Notes: generated from the sequence alone by a model not told the origin. A stretch of 64,000 nucleotides of DNA from Deltaproteobacteria bacterium (GCA_020632995.1 JACKEN010000017.1:65468-129467), one strand, 5' to 3'. Shown: positions 16,727 to 27,893, numbered from the stretch's first letter. Made by a program: numbers and translations.

Positions 16727-17602
16727 GTGAAGCTGTCGACTTACGTCAACCTGGCCTGCATCACCCTCGTGGCCGCGGTGAGCACCGGCTGCCCAGACAG
16801 CGCCCGGGTGAAGGTCGGGGTGGACCAGACGCTTCAGGACCTGGGGCTGGCGGAGTTCCTCCAGGCCGCCTACGAGGCCGAGACGAAGGAGCGGCTGGAG
16901 CTGCAGTACATGGACACCGCCAAGCTCGAGAAGGCGGTGATGGCGGGAGAGGTGGACAGCGCGCTCGTGATGTCCGAGGCCACCCGCGAGGCGCTGGAGT
17001 CCGAGGGGGCCCCGATCCGGAGCGCCATCTATGCCCACGAGGAGCTGGTGTTCATCGGCCCCTTCGAGAACATGCTGGGCGATCACATCCAAGAGGAGAA
17101 CGGCGTCGGCATCCTCCAGGCCATCGCGCGCTCCAACTACAGGTACCTGCGGGCGCGTCCCGGCTCGGTGGAGCGCGCGCGGCACGACCTGCTCTTCAAG
17201 CTCTCCCGGGACCGCATGGAGCCCGGATCGTTCTTCGAGACCAAGCTGGAGGGCGCGGCGCTCATGAAGGAGTCGGTGAAGGCCAACGCCTTCGCGCTGG
17301 TGAAGCGCTCCGCGCTCCTGCTCGCCGCGCTGGACGGCGTCACCCCCCACCGCATCTATCGAGAAGGCGATCCCGCGCTGGTGCTCCGGCTGGCGGTGAT
17401 CGAGGTCCACCCCGGCAAGACCAAGCGGCCTCGGCACCCCGGGTTCTACGACTACGTGATGGGCGAGAAGGGGCAGGTCATTCTGTCGCGCTTCGGGGCC
17501 GATCGCTTCGGCTACCCGGTCTACGGCGCGGGCGCGCCCCCGGAGGGCGAGGGCGCGAAGGTGCCGGGCCTCGACAACAGCGGGGGCGCGGCCCCCAAGT
17601 GA
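16727..17602 (+). CDS. TupA/WtpA-like solute-binding lipoprotein
   Basis: A 291-residue type II periplasmic-binding-protein fold with a lipoprotein signal (lipobox STGC, Cys at residue 22). The pattern fits TupA-like tungstate/molybdate binders: an alternation that includes GEVDSALVMSEATREALE, HEELVFIGP, and a C-terminal GQVILSRFGADRFGYPVY. The usual short TTTST anion-binding loop near the N-terminus is replaced by VDQTLQD, so the ligand may differ. No permease or ATPase gene is adjacent, so it may work with a distant transporter or as a sensor partner. Confidence 0.65.
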   Translation: MKLSTYVNLACITLVAAVSTGCPDSARVKVGVDQTLQDLGLAEFLQAAYEAETKERLELQYMDTAKLEKAVMAGEVDSALVMSEATREALESEGAPIRSAIYAHEELVFIGPFENMLGDHIQEENGVGILQAIARSNYRYLRARPGSVERARHDLLFKLSRDRMEPGSFFETKLEGAALMKESVKANAFALVKRSALLLAALDGVTPHRIYREGDPALVLRLAVIEVHPGKTKRPRHPGFYDYVMGEKGQVILSRFGADRFGYPVYGAGAPPEGEGAKVPGLDNSGGAAPK

Positions 17603-17605
17603 AGC

Positions 17606-18991
17606 TCAGGGGTGCTCGGGCAACTTGAAGAGGTGCTCGAAGGCGTCGATCCCGCACTCCAGGTTCTCGCACCAATCCAGGAAGCGGCCCACCATCTCGG
17701 GGCCCTTGAACATGGCGCCGTGCTGGGGCGCGATCATCTGCACGTCGAGGCCGCGGACCATGCGCACCCAGGCCTTCAGCGCCTTGGTGGAGCCCATGTA
17801 GCGGCGGTGGAACGTCTCGAGGTAGGGCCGGTGCTCGTCGAAGTCGCGCACCACCGACTTGTCGATCCCGATCGCGGCGCCGAGGTCGCCGCTGAACAGG
17901 ATGCGCGAGGTGGGGTCGAAGACCTGGAGGTTGCCGCACGAGTGCAGGTAGTGGGCGGGGAGGATCAGGAGCTCCCGGCGCCCCAGCGGCACCCACGCGC
18001 CCTCGTCGGGGATGGGCTTGAGGCGGTCCGCGATGAGCTTGTCGATGCCGAAGTGGGGGAAGAAGCGGGTCCACAGCCTCGAGGTGAGGGCGTCCGCCTC
18101 GGTGTCCATGAGCCACGCGTTGAGCGAGGTCCCGATGTCCGGGTCCTGGTGCGACAGGAAGATGTACCGGAGGTTGCCGCCGCGCAGGTGGAGTTGCGTC
18201 TCCGCGAGGACGTCCGGGTAGACCTTCGGCCCGCCGGGGTCGAGCACCATGCCCTCACCCGAGTCCACGATGAGGAACTGGTTGGCCTGCACCGAGAGGC
18301 CCCGGCCGAAGTCGTGCAGCCAGATCGCCCGGTGCTCGTCCTCTTCGAAGAGGACCCCGCCCGCGCGCATCGAGTAGCCGGTCTCGTCCTGATCCTGATG
18401 CGCCTGGTCTTCACCCAGGGTCCGCGCGTCCATCACGTCGACCCGCGGGGGGCTCGGGTTGCGGACGACCAGGGTCTGGGCGCGGCCGCCGCCTTCGGCC
18501 ACCTCGAGCCAGCGTTGGTACTCCTCGTCCGCGATGGTCTCGCGGCGGCTGACCAGCATCGCCTCGATCAGGTCCGCGTCCTTCGAGGGGGGCAGGGCGA
18601 TCTGGGCCAGCTCGAAGAGGAGCTCGTCCTCCTTCTTGAGGTGCGCCTCCATGAGGTCGGTGTAGCGGCGCACCGCGTCCGACAGGCGCTGGTGGTGCTC
18701 CGGGCCCCGGACCAGCGCGTCCTTCGCCGCGCGCAGGTACGCGCGGGCGAGGTTGTGGTCCTTCTGCAGGGCCTGGATGGGCCCGTGGGCGAGGTCCTGG
18801 GCCCACTCCCCCAGCTCCACGAAGAGCACGTGCTCTTCCTGGCGCGCGTGGACCCGGTCCACCATCTCGACGAAGAAGTCCACGCACTCGCCCAAGACCG
18901 GCACGTCGAGGGGGTGGAGGGCGTGCCGAGCGCGCGCCAACATGCGGCTGATGACGCGGTGCTCTCGCTTGAGGTGCTGGATGGCCTGCAT
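17606..18991 (-). CDS. Hemerythrin-ODP fusion: putative oxygen or NO sensor/carrier
   Basis: A 461-residue two-domain protein. The N-terminal part is a hemerythrin HHE di-iron bundle, with candidate ligands His11, His54, His79, His117 and Glu121. The second domain (about 205-460) is a metallo-beta-lactamase fold of the ODP/flavodiiron type. Its metal motif is HQDPD at 281-285, with further ligands at His350 (or nearby), Asp369 in SGDLG and His424 in PQHGAM. There is no flavodoxin domain, so it cannot be a complete flavodiiron oxidase on its own. ODP proteins bind O2 at a di-iron site and are often linked to sensory partners. It lies in a respiratory neighbourhood and ends 3 bp from the convergent TupA-like gene. 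Confidence 0.82.
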   Translation of the reverse strand: MQAIQHLKREHRVISRMLARARHALHPLDVPVLGECVDFFVEMVDRVHARQEEHVLFVELGEWAQDLAHGPIQALQKDHNLARAYLRAAKDALVRGPEHHQRLSDAVRRYTDLMEAHLKKEDELLFELAQIALPPSKDADLIEAMLVSRRETIADEEYQRWLEVAEGGGRAQTLVVRNPSPPRVDVMDARTLGEDQAHQDQDETGYSMRAGGVLFEEDEHRAIWLHDFGRGLSVQANQFLIVDSGEGMVLDPGGPKVYPDVLAETQLHLRGGNLRYIFLSHQDPDIGTSLNAWLMDTEADALTSRLWTRFFPHFGIDKLIADRLKPIPDEGAWVPLGRRELLILPAHYLHSCGNLQVFDPTSRILFSGDLGAAIGIDKSVVRDFDEHRPYLETFHRRYMGSTKALKAWVRMVRGLDVQMIAPQHGAMFKGPEMVGRFLDWCENLECGIDAFEHLFKLPEHP

Positions 18992-19084
18992 TCCGGGGCC
19001 AAGACAGCACGAAGCGTGCCTTGGGCGCCCCGTGAGGGCGCCGGGATGGGCGGTTACGACTTCGTAGCCCGGCCCGTGAAGCGG

Positions 19085-19711
19085 TTACCGGGAGGGCTGA
19101 CCGGGGGCCGCCGCACCGGGCGCGGTCGGCGGCGCGGTGACGCCCTCGGGCGCAGCGATGACCTTGGGCGCGCCCTTCTTGAGCACGAGGTGCACGCCCT
19201 CCTGGCCGGCCTTCACCTCGGCCGGGAAGGTGCCGTACAGGTCGTCTTCGCCTCGCGTCATCGGGTCGCCGTCGCGATCCAGGCGCGCGGTCACGATGAA
19301 GGGGCCAGCGAAGGGCAGGCCGGGCACCATCACGTCCTGGCTGCCGATCTCGTAGCGCAAGGGATACTGCACCTGGCCCAGGCGCTTCACCGCCATGAGA
19401 CGCCCGGCGAGGCCGCCGCCCTGGCTCTCTCGGGCCATGATGAACAGGACGTCGGTGGGCTTCACGTCCGCCTCGCTCAGGCCGTCGCCCAGCTTCACCA
19501 GGCCGCTGAAGGGCGCGCCGGGCGGGGTGTCGGGGAACGCGGCGTGGGGGCTGGCGCCAGCGGGGCCAGAGGCCGGGCCGCTCGGCTGCGACGCGGCGTG
19601 CGGCGACGTCGCCTGGGGGCCGGGGGCCGCGGGCGCGGCGGTGTTGGTGGACTCGTTGCAGGCCGACGCGAGGAGCAGCAGCGCGGCGGCGGGAGCGACA
19701 GACAAGCGCAT
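19085..19711 (-). CDS. Lipoprotein with CcmH/CycH C-terminal Ig-like domain
   Basis: A 208-residue lipoprotein (lipobox LASAC). After a Pro/Ala/Ser-rich linker, the folded part (about residues 65-185) matches the Ig-like domain found at the C-terminus of CcmH/CycH cytochrome c assembly proteins. The matching pattern is a VLFIMARES segment, then LAVKRL-like LMAVKRLGQVQYPLRYEIG, then DVMVPG, ARLDRDGD and GEDDLYGTF. The TPR and membrane parts of CcmH are absent. A role in heme attachment to apocytochrome is possible, given the multiheme cytochrome 2.5 kb away, but it is inferred only. Confidence 0.7.
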   Translation of the reverse strand: MRLSVAPAAALLLLASACNESTNTAAPAAPGPQATSPHAASQPSGPASGPAGASPHAAFPDTPPGAPFSGLVKLGDGLSEADVKPTDVLFIMARESQGGGLAGRLMAVKRLGQVQYPLRYEIGSQDVMVPGLPFAGPFIVTARLDRDGDPMTRGEDDLYGTFPAEVKAGQEGVHLVLKKGAPKVIAAPEGVTAPPTAPGAAAPGQPSR

Positions 19712-19781
19712 GGGGCCTCAAACCACGGATCGCTGGCTCGGCCAAGCGGTCAGCGCGCCGTGGTGGAAGCCCCGCTCGTGG

Positions 19782-20243
19782 CTACAGCCGCTTGGGGAAC
19801 TTGAGCTGATCGAGGCTCAGCGCCCCGTCCGGCTTCTTCTCGCCGACCTGCGGCGCCTTCTTCTGGGTGTCTGCGCCAGCGAACTTGCGGAGCGCGTCGC
19901 TGCTCTTGGCGACGTCCTCCGCCGCCTGCTCCTGCCGCTCGGCGTTGAGGGCGTCGAGGGCGTCGAGGAGGGGCTGCTCGGCGAGCACGTCGTAGAGGGC
20001 CGTCGACGCCTGCTCTGCGCCCTGCTCCTGGAGGAAGGCGCCGAGGTTCAGGAGGCCGCGGACCGCATCGCGCAGCTCCTGCTGGCCGTAGAGCTCGTTG
20101 AGGCCTTCACGGACCTCCGAGACGTCTTCTTCGCTGAGGGTGAGGTCGGGGCCGTAGCCGCGCTCGTCGAGGGCGATGACGAGGGCTCCGGCCAGGGGGT
20201 GGACGCGGTCCACGACCTCTTGAGTGACTTCCGGGTTCACCAC
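19782..20243 (-). CDS. Helical protein with C-terminal FPKRL tail (copy 2)
   Basis: A 153-residue soluble, mostly helical protein not assigned to a known family. It is a paralogue of the 152-residue protein at 20699-21157. They share a similar helical body (HP near the N-terminus, then an LLDALDALNAER segment aligning with VIDALIAINKAR) and a near-identical tail, PDGA followed by about seven residues and FPKRL. The linker before the tail is Lys/Pro-rich and probably flexible, so the tail looks like a docking or targeting peptide. It is 39 bp downstream of a small Gly/Ala-rich hydrophobic protein, repeating the gene order of the first copy. Confidence 0.75.
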   Translation of the reverse strand: MVNPEVTQEVVDRVHPLAGALVIALDERGYGPDLTLSEEDVSEVREGLNELYGQQELRDAVRGLLNLGAFLQEQGAEQASTALYDVLAEQPLLDALDALNAERQEQAAEDVAKSSDALRKFAGADTQKKAPQVGEKKPDGALSLDQLKFPKRL

Positions 20244-20282
20244 CGTACTGTCGAAGAGGCCGCGACCGCGGTCAAGCCAGCA

Positions 20283-20540
20283 CTAAACGCGGCTATTGGC
20301 GGGGTGGCTGGAGGTCAGCTTCGAGGCGGCGATGGCGCCGACCGCGATGGTGGCGGCCTTGCCGAGGGGGGTGAGGCCCGCGAAGGCGGTGAGGCCCTTG
20401 GCGGCCAGGCCGAGGGCCTTGCCGAGGAGGCCACCACGAGCGGCGGCGGCGGTGGCCTTGCCGGCCAGGTTGGTCGCCCCGCCGGTGAGGAAGGTGTTCG
20501 CAGTGCCCACGGCGCCGGTGATGGTGTTCTTGATGTCCAT
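20283..20540 (-). CDS. Small Gly/Ala-rich hydrophobic protein (copy 2)
   Basis: An 85-residue protein with a GAGGAG ribosome-binding site. It is dominated by Gly, Ala, Leu and Lys, with possible glycine-zipper helices between about residues 12 and 75. The LLGKALGLAAKGLTAFAG region aligns with LLGRIGLNPKTLTTAG of the 76-residue protein at 21251-21481, indicating paralogy. Such compositions occur in membrane-active peptides, holins and bacteriocins. No signal peptide or double-Gly leader is clear, so I do not name a function. Confidence 0.65.
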   Translation of the reverse strand: MDIKNTITGAVGTANTFLTGGATNLAGKATAAAARGGLLGKALGLAAKGLTAFAGLTPLGKAATIAVGAIAASKLTSSHPANSRV

Positions 20541-20698
20541 GGTGTCTCCTCGAGGTGATGGGGGAGGTGCCCTCCCCAGTGCTTACGAGTCCCTTATCGT
20601 GGGTCCCGACCTACCGTTGCGTACTTTCGCGGGTAACGTGAACGATCTTCGGGGGTTGAGTGGGTGAGTGAAGTGAAATAGGCGCCAATGTAGGACTC

Positions 20699-21157
20699 CT
20701 AGAGGCGCTTCGGGAAGTGGAAGTTCCCGAGCTTCACTGCGCCGTCGGGGGCCTCCTCGTCCGCGGGCTCGGTGCCCGGGGCGCGGCGCTTGCTCTCGGA
20801 CGCGGTGAACTGCTGGAAGCGATCCGCCTGCCGGGCCACCGCGGAGGCCCGCTCCGCATCGCGCGCCTTGTTGATGGCGATGAGGGCGTCGATGACCTCC
20901 TTGCGATCCACGAGGGCCACGAGGTCCCGGGCGGCGTCCTCCGCGTGCTTCTCGACCTCGAGCAGGTGGGCCGCGGTGAGGACGCAGTCCACCGCGGCGA
21001 GGAGCGCGCGGCCCTGGGTGAGGTAGTCGTCGAGGGCCTTCTGGACGAACTCCAGGCCCTCTGCGTCGATGATGGGGACGTCGTCCGGACCGTCCTGGAG
21101 GACGGCGGCGAGGACCTCGCCGATCGGATGCAGCTCGCCGTCGCGGGGCTCACGCAT
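20699..21157 (-). CDS. Helical protein with C-terminal FPKRL tail (copy 1)
   Basis: A 152-residue predicted helical, acidic protein paralogous to the product of 19782-20243. The last 16 residues (PDGAVKLGNFHFPKRL) closely match that protein's tail. The preceding linker is rich in charged residues and Pro, as expected for an exposed peptide. It lies 93 bp downstream of a small amphipathic protein gene, the same order as in the second copy. Function unknown; the duplicated arrangement suggests that the two genes act together. Confidence 0.75.
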   Translation of the reverse strand: MREPRDGELHPIGEVLAAVLQDGPDDVPIIDAEGLEFVQKALDDYLTQGRALLAAVDCVLTAAHLLEVEKHAEDAARDLVALVDRKEVIDALIAINKARDAERASAVARQADRFQQFTASESKRRAPGTEPADEEAPDGAVKLGNFHFPKRL

Positions 21158-21250
21158 GGACGAGGTCAGGATACCTGGCGCGCGCGGGGGGGACCAGCGG
21201 CCCGGGGCGGATACTTGGGCTCCGGGGCCGGTGCGCCCGCGGCTGCGAGG

Positions 21251-21481
21251 CTACGCCTCGGCGCGCTGGAGCTGCTGGGCCGCCTGGGAGCTCTGGGCCT
21301 TGCTGGGCTTGCCCACCACCATCTTGGCGGCGCTGAAGGACGTGGTCACCTTGCTGAAGGTGTTGCCCCACAGGGCGTCCTTGAGCCACTTCCCGGCGGT
21401 GGTGAGGGTCTTCGGGTTGAGACCGATGCGGCCCAGGAGGACGCGACCGGCGGTGAGGGCGGCTCCGACGAATGCTGGCAT
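21251..21481 (-). CDS. Small amphipathic protein (copy 1)
   Basis: A 76-residue basic protein. Its first half has alternating hydrophobic and Gly residues (GAALTAGRVLLGRIGLN) and its tail is Gln/Ala-rich. The Shine-Dalgarno candidate is GGGGTG. It resembles the 85-residue Gly/Ala-rich protein at 20283-20540 in the LLG..GL..K.LT..AG segment. It is the first gene of the four-gene minus-strand module and is divergent from rplU. Confidence 0.6.
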   Translation of the reverse strand: MPAFVGAALTAGRVLLGRIGLNPKTLTTAGKWLKDALWGNTFSKVTTSFSAAKMVVGKPSKAQSSQAAQQLQRAEA

Positions 21482-21613
21482 GACACCCCATTATCGCCCA
21501 GGTTGCCCTGGTGTTGCGTCCAAGATCGAAGGATCTCGGGGGGTTATGGTGCGACCTTGGCCTACATGCGTCTCGAGCAGTCTGGGCGGGCCGAATGATC
21601 CGCGATCCAGGGC

Positions 21614-21642
21614 TTGACTCGTCCGCTCACAGGCCCTAGACG
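21614..21642 (+). promoter_or_regulatory. Candidate sigma-70 promoter for rplU-rpmA-obg
   Basis: TTGACT at 21614-21619 and TAGACG at 21637-21642 are separated by exactly 17 bp, giving a leader of roughly 55-60 nt before rplU. The -35 matches 5 of 6 consensus bases; the -10 is weaker. The spacing and the position before a ribosomal operon support the call. Confidence 0.45.
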
Positions 21643-21705
21643 GACCGTCCTCCGGGCGGAGTCCGCACCGGGGCCAGGGGCAGGACGTCCAGAGGATCCG
21701 AAGCA

Positions 21706-22020
21706 ATGTACGCTATCGTGGTGACTGGTGGGAAGCAGCACCGGGTGCAGGAGGGTGACCTCATCCGCGTCGAGAAGCTCGACGGTGAGGTCGGCGCGTC
21801 CGTGACCCTCGACCAGGTCTTGATGGTCGCGGGGGAGGACGCTCTCCAGATCGGCACCCCCAAGGTGGATGGCGCGAAGGTCGAGGCGGAGATCGTCCGG
21901 CAGGCGCGCGGCAAGAAGGTGCTCATCTTCAAGAAGAGGCGCCGTAAGAACTACCGGAGGCTGAACGGCCACCGGCAGCCGTTCACGCACCTGCGCGTGA
22001 GCAAGATCGTGGTGGGCTGA
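21706..22020 (+). CDS. rplU: 50S ribosomal protein L21
   Basis: A 104-residue ribosomal protein, full length. The family patterns MYAIVVTGGKQHRVQEGD at the N-terminus, VLIFKKRRRKNYRR and GHRQPFTHLRVSKI at the C-terminus are all present. It is the first gene of the conserved rplU-rpmA-obg cluster, with rpmA starting 3 bp after its stop. Confidence 0.98.
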   Translation: MYAIVVTGGKQHRVQEGDLIRVEKLDGEVGASVTLDQVLMVAGEDALQIGTPKVDGAKVEAEIVRQARGKKVLIFKKRRRKNYRRLNGHRQPFTHLRVSKIVVG

Positions 22021-22023
22021 AGC

Positions 22024-22296
22024 ATGGCACACAAAAAAGGCCAAGGTTCGACTCGGAACGGTCGCGACTCCAACCCGAAGTACCTCGGGGTGAAGGTGTC
22101 CGACGGGCAAGAGATCCACGCGGGGGGCATCATCCTCCGGCAGCGTGGCACCCGCATCAAGCCGGGGCGGAACGTGGGCGTGGGCCGTGACCACACCCTG
22201 TTCGCGCTGGTGGACGGCGTGGTGGCCTTCGAGGCCGCCGGGGCCGGTCGTCGCAAGGCGTCCGTCAACCCGGTCGAAGCTTCGTCGGAGTCCTAG
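22024..22296 (+). CDS. rpmA: 50S ribosomal protein L27
   Basis: A 90-residue protein beginning MAHKKGQGSTRNGRDSNPK, the classic unprocessed L27 N-terminus that reaches the peptidyl-transferase centre. GVKVSDGQEIHAGGIILRQRG and VGVGRDHTLFALVDG are family hallmarks. The C-terminus carries a short polar extension. A small hairpin follows before obg. Confidence 0.98.
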   Translation: MAHKKGQGSTRNGRDSNPKYLGVKVSDGQEIHAGGIILRQRGTRIKPGRNVGVGRDHTLFALVDGVVAFEAAGAGRRKASVNPVEASSES

Positions 22297-22300
22297 CCCC

Positions 22301-22318
22301 CGACCCCGCTCGGGGTCG
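22301..22318 (+). terminator. Short hairpin between rpmA and obg
   Basis: CGACCCCG and CGGGGTCG form a perfect 8-bp stem with a 2-nt loop, 4 bp after the rpmA stop. No strong T-run follows, so it may act as a partial terminator or RNA-processing site, lowering obg expression relative to the ribosomal genes. Confidence 0.45.
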
Positions 22319-22397
22319 TCATTCCGCCCCTGAGACGTCGCCCTGGGCCCAATGTCGGGTCCGGGGCTTCGTGCGTTTTCAGCGCGAGAGGCACGCC

Positions 22398-23522
22398 GTG
22401 AAGTTCGTCGACGAGGTCAAGATCTGGGTCCGCTCCGGCCGAGGGGGCGATGGCTGCGGCTCGCTGCTGCGGGAGGCCAACCGCCCGCGCGGTGGCCCGG
22501 ACGGCGGCGACGGCGGCGACGGCGGCTCGGTGATGTTCGTGGCCGAGCGCAACCTCTCCACCCTCCTCGACTTCCGGTACACCCGCCACTACCGCGCCGA
22601 GCACGGCCAGAACGGGATGAGCCGCCAAAAGTACGGGCGCAAGGGCAAGGACTGCACGATCCGCGTGCCGGTGGGCACGGTCATCTCCGACAACGAGACG
22701 GGCGAGGTCCTGGCGGATCTCACCGAGAACGAGGCGGTGGTGGTCGCGGTGCCGGGCGGCAAGGGCGGCAAGGGCAACATGCACTTCGCCACCTCCACCA
22801 ACCAGGCGCCGCGCCAGTTCGAGCGGGGCGAGGAGGCGGTGGAGCGGGAGCTGATCCTCACCCTCAAGCTCCTCGCCGACGTGGGGCTGGTCGGCTTCCC
22901 GAACGCGGGCAAGTCCACCTTCATCTCGCGCATCAGCGCGGCCAAGCCCAAGGTGGCCGACTACCCCTTCACCACCCTCAGCCCGAACCTCGGCATGGTC
23001 CGCCTCGGCTACGAGGAGGGCTTCGTGGTGGCCGACATCCCCGGCCTCATCGAGGGCGCCTCCGAAGGCGCGGGGCTCGGCCACCGCTTCCTGAAGCACG
23101 TCGAGCGCGTCAGCGTGCTCGCGTTCGTGCTCTCGGTCTCCTACGAGGAGGGCCGCACCCCCGAGGCGGACTACGAGGTCCTGGTGCGGGAGCTCGAGCA
23201 CTACGACGCGGACCTGGCCAGGAAGCCCCGCATGATCCTGCTCGCCAAGGCCGACCTCCCCGACACCGCCGAGCACGAGGCCGCGGTGCGGGCCCTGGCG
23301 GAGCGCGACGGGGCCCCGTTCTTCGTCATCAGCTCGGTCACCGGGCAGGGGCTCGACGCGGTGGTCCGCGCCCTGAACGAGGTGGTGGTGGCGGATCGCG
23401 CGGCGCGGGCGGCCGGGCTCGACGAGGACGGCACCGACGCCGACGAGGATGCCTTCGACGACGAGGACGACGCCTACGACGACGAGGACGGCGACGAGGA
23501 CGGCGACGACGAGCTCGAGTGA
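22398..23522 (+). CDS. obg: GTPase Obg/CgtA
   Basis: Ribosome-associated GTPase needed for 50S assembly and growth control; 374 residues from the GTG at 22398 (VKFVDEVKIWV). The Gly-rich OBG fold occupies the first 158 residues. The G domain follows, with G1 GFPNAGKST, G3 DIPGLIEGAS and a G4-type AKADLP in place of the usual NKxD. The C-terminus is a run of about 30 mostly Asp/Glu residues instead of an OCT domain. An alternative GTG lies 27 bp upstream, but alignment favours 22398. Confidence 0.96.
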   Translation: MKFVDEVKIWVRSGRGGDGCGSLLREANRPRGGPDGGDGGDGGSVMFVAERNLSTLLDFRYTRHYRAEHGQNGMSRQKYGRKGKDCTIRVPVGTVISDNETGEVLADLTENEAVVVAVPGGKGGKGNMHFATSTNQAPRQFERGEEAVERELILTLKLLADVGLVGFPNAGKSTFISRISAAKPKVADYPFTTLSPNLGMVRLGYEEGFVVADIPGLIEGASEGAGLGHRFLKHVERVSVLAFVLSVSYEEGRTPEADYEVLVRELEHYDADLARKPRMILLAKADLPDTAEHEAAVRALAERDGAPFFVISSVTGQGLDAVVRALNEVVVADRAARAAGLDEDGTDADEDAFDDEDDAYDDEDGDEDGDDELE

Positions 23523-23558
23523 GCGTTGGGCCATGCTCGGTGGTGGTGGTGCGGGTCG

Positions 23559-23620
23559 GAGGGCGGAGGTGGTCCGGTCAGAGGGCGGAGGTGGTCCGGT
23601 CAGAGGGCGGAGGTGGGCGG
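23559..23620. repeat. 22-bp direct repeats, about 2.8 copies
   Basis: The unit GAGGGCGGAGGTGGTCCGGT followed by CA is repeated head to tail starting at 23559, 23581 and 23603; the third copy diverges at its end. The first copies are nearly identical, indicating recent slippage. It starts about 35 bp after the obg stop. Confidence 0.85.
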
Positions 23621-23780
23621 CGCTCCGCTTCCGGGGCCGAGGCCTTCGCACTCCGGGGGACCGGCGGGTAGGTCGCTCCTGGACTTCGCTCGACGTTGGC
23701 TCCGCCTTCTTGGGGGCCCTGGTCATCAGAGCTTCGAGCGGCTTCTGTGCCGCCCCAAAGTCCCCCTCCGTGCGAAGGCC

Positions 23781-24125
23781 TCGCCCCCTCGCGCTCCGCT
23801 TGCGCCTGCGCCCATAGGCCGGCCAAAGCGGCCACGCCGCGCTCGAGGATGTGCCCCTCGCGGTCCGCTTGCGCCTGCGCCACAGGCAGGCCTCACCGGC
23901 ACGCTGGGCTCGAAGCTGCGGCTGCCCCCCATCGCGCTCCGCTAGCGCCTGCGCCCATGCATGGGCAGGCCTCACCGAGCACGCTGGGCTCGAAGATGTG
24001 ACCCCCTCGCGCTCCGCTTGCGCCTGCGCCCATGGGCAGGCCTCACTGAGCACGCTGGGCTCGAAGATGTGGCTGCCCCCTCGCGCCCCGCTTCGCCTGA
24101 TGGGCCGGCTCCACCGGCCGAGACC
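23781..24125. repeat. Imperfect tandem repeat of about 74 bp, five copies
   Basis: The core CGCTCCGCTTGCGCCTGCGC recurs with starts at 23792, 23861, 23935, 24010 and 24084, giving periods of 69, 74, 75 and 74 bp. Each unit continues with a palindromic GCCCATGGGC-like segment, then GGCCTCAC and CACGCTGGGCTCGAAG. The copies vary by substitutions and small indels. The internal palindromes mean that transcripts could fold into a row of hairpins. The units are not CRISPR repeats because nothing unique lies between them. Confidence 0.8.
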
Positions 24126-24256
24126 GAGGGAGGGCGGGCGTCGTGCCCACATCGGGGCTCGTGGCCGGCGGTGTAGCCTCATCCCTCTGACCGATGATCG
24201 CCTGCGCGGATTCGGTGTGACTCAACACAGAGTTACGCTCCCTCCCGGAGGTGTCT

Positions 24257-27346
<3,090 letters not shown>

Positions 27347-27353
27347 CGCCGCC

Positions 27354-27893
27354 TCAGTGCCCGGCAAGCCAGAGCACCGCGAGGCCCATGAAGTTGAGCG
27401 AGACCGAGGCGTAGACCTCGTGGACGAACTGGTCCTGCCGGAACGCGGTCTGGTAGGCGGCCTGGACCCCCACGAAGTGCTTCAGCTCGACGATGGCGGC
27501 GAGGCGGAGGCCGCCGCCCAGGGCGGGATCGTCGGTCTCGCGGTCGCGGAAGGAGCCCACCACCACCCCGGGGACGAAGCCCATCAGGAGCGGGCCGTAG
27601 GTCCAGCCGTAGCCGCAGCCGAGGACCACCGCGTCGTCGCGGCGGGTGGTGCCGGGGGTCCACAGGAGGGCGTAGGAGAGCTCGGGGAGGAGGGTGGGGG
27701 CGAGGCCGGGGCTGTTGCCGCCGTCCAGGCGGATCCGGAACAGGAGGCCGAGCTCGAAGAAGAGGTCGGTGTTCGGGGTGCGATCCAGGCGGGTGCCGGT
27801 GCCGAGGGCGAGGCGGGCGTCGAAGTCGAAGACCCGGCCCGGGGTGGCGGGGGCCATCAGGGCGAGGGCCAGGAGCGCGGCGGCGGCGGGCAT
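27354..27893 (-). CDS. Exported protein, probable outer-membrane beta-barrel
   Basis: A 179-residue protein with a signal peptide (hydrophobic core followed by APATPG). The mature part alternates polar and hydrophobic residues with aromatic girdle-like positions (LFFELGLLFRIRLDGG, then LSYALLW and so on) and ends in a short hydrophobic strand. It looks like a small outer-membrane porin-like barrel; no family name is certain. It ends 7 bp from the convergent amylase gene. Confidence 0.6.
   Translation of the reverse strand: MPAAAALLALALMAPATPGRVFDFDARLALGTGTRLDRTPNTDLFFELGLLFRIRLDGGNSPGLAPTLLPELSYALLWTPGTTRRDDAVVLGCGYGWTYGPLLMGFVPGVVVGSFRDRETDDPALGGGLRLAAIVELKHFVGVQAAYQTAFRQDQFVHEVYASVSLNFMGLAVLWLAGH

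Larger units (their letters stand above)
23523..24256. other. Repeat-filled intergenic region
   Basis: 734 bp between obg and the amylase gene with no plausible gene. It holds 22-bp repeats (23559-23620) and five imperfect tandem copies of about 74 bp (23781-24125). The last 130 bp hold a few candidate promoter hexamers and, at 24246, the GGAGG ribosome-binding site of the amylase gene. Confidence 0.8.

Noticed and set aside
19024..19042. GC-rich hairpin between the hemerythrin/ODP and CcmH-like genes as a terminator
   Set aside because: A 7-bp stem is present but no T-run follows on either strand, so it is not convincing.
23781..24125. CRISPR array
   Set aside because: Repeats are contiguous, about 74 bp, diverged, and have no unique spacers; no cas genes nearby.
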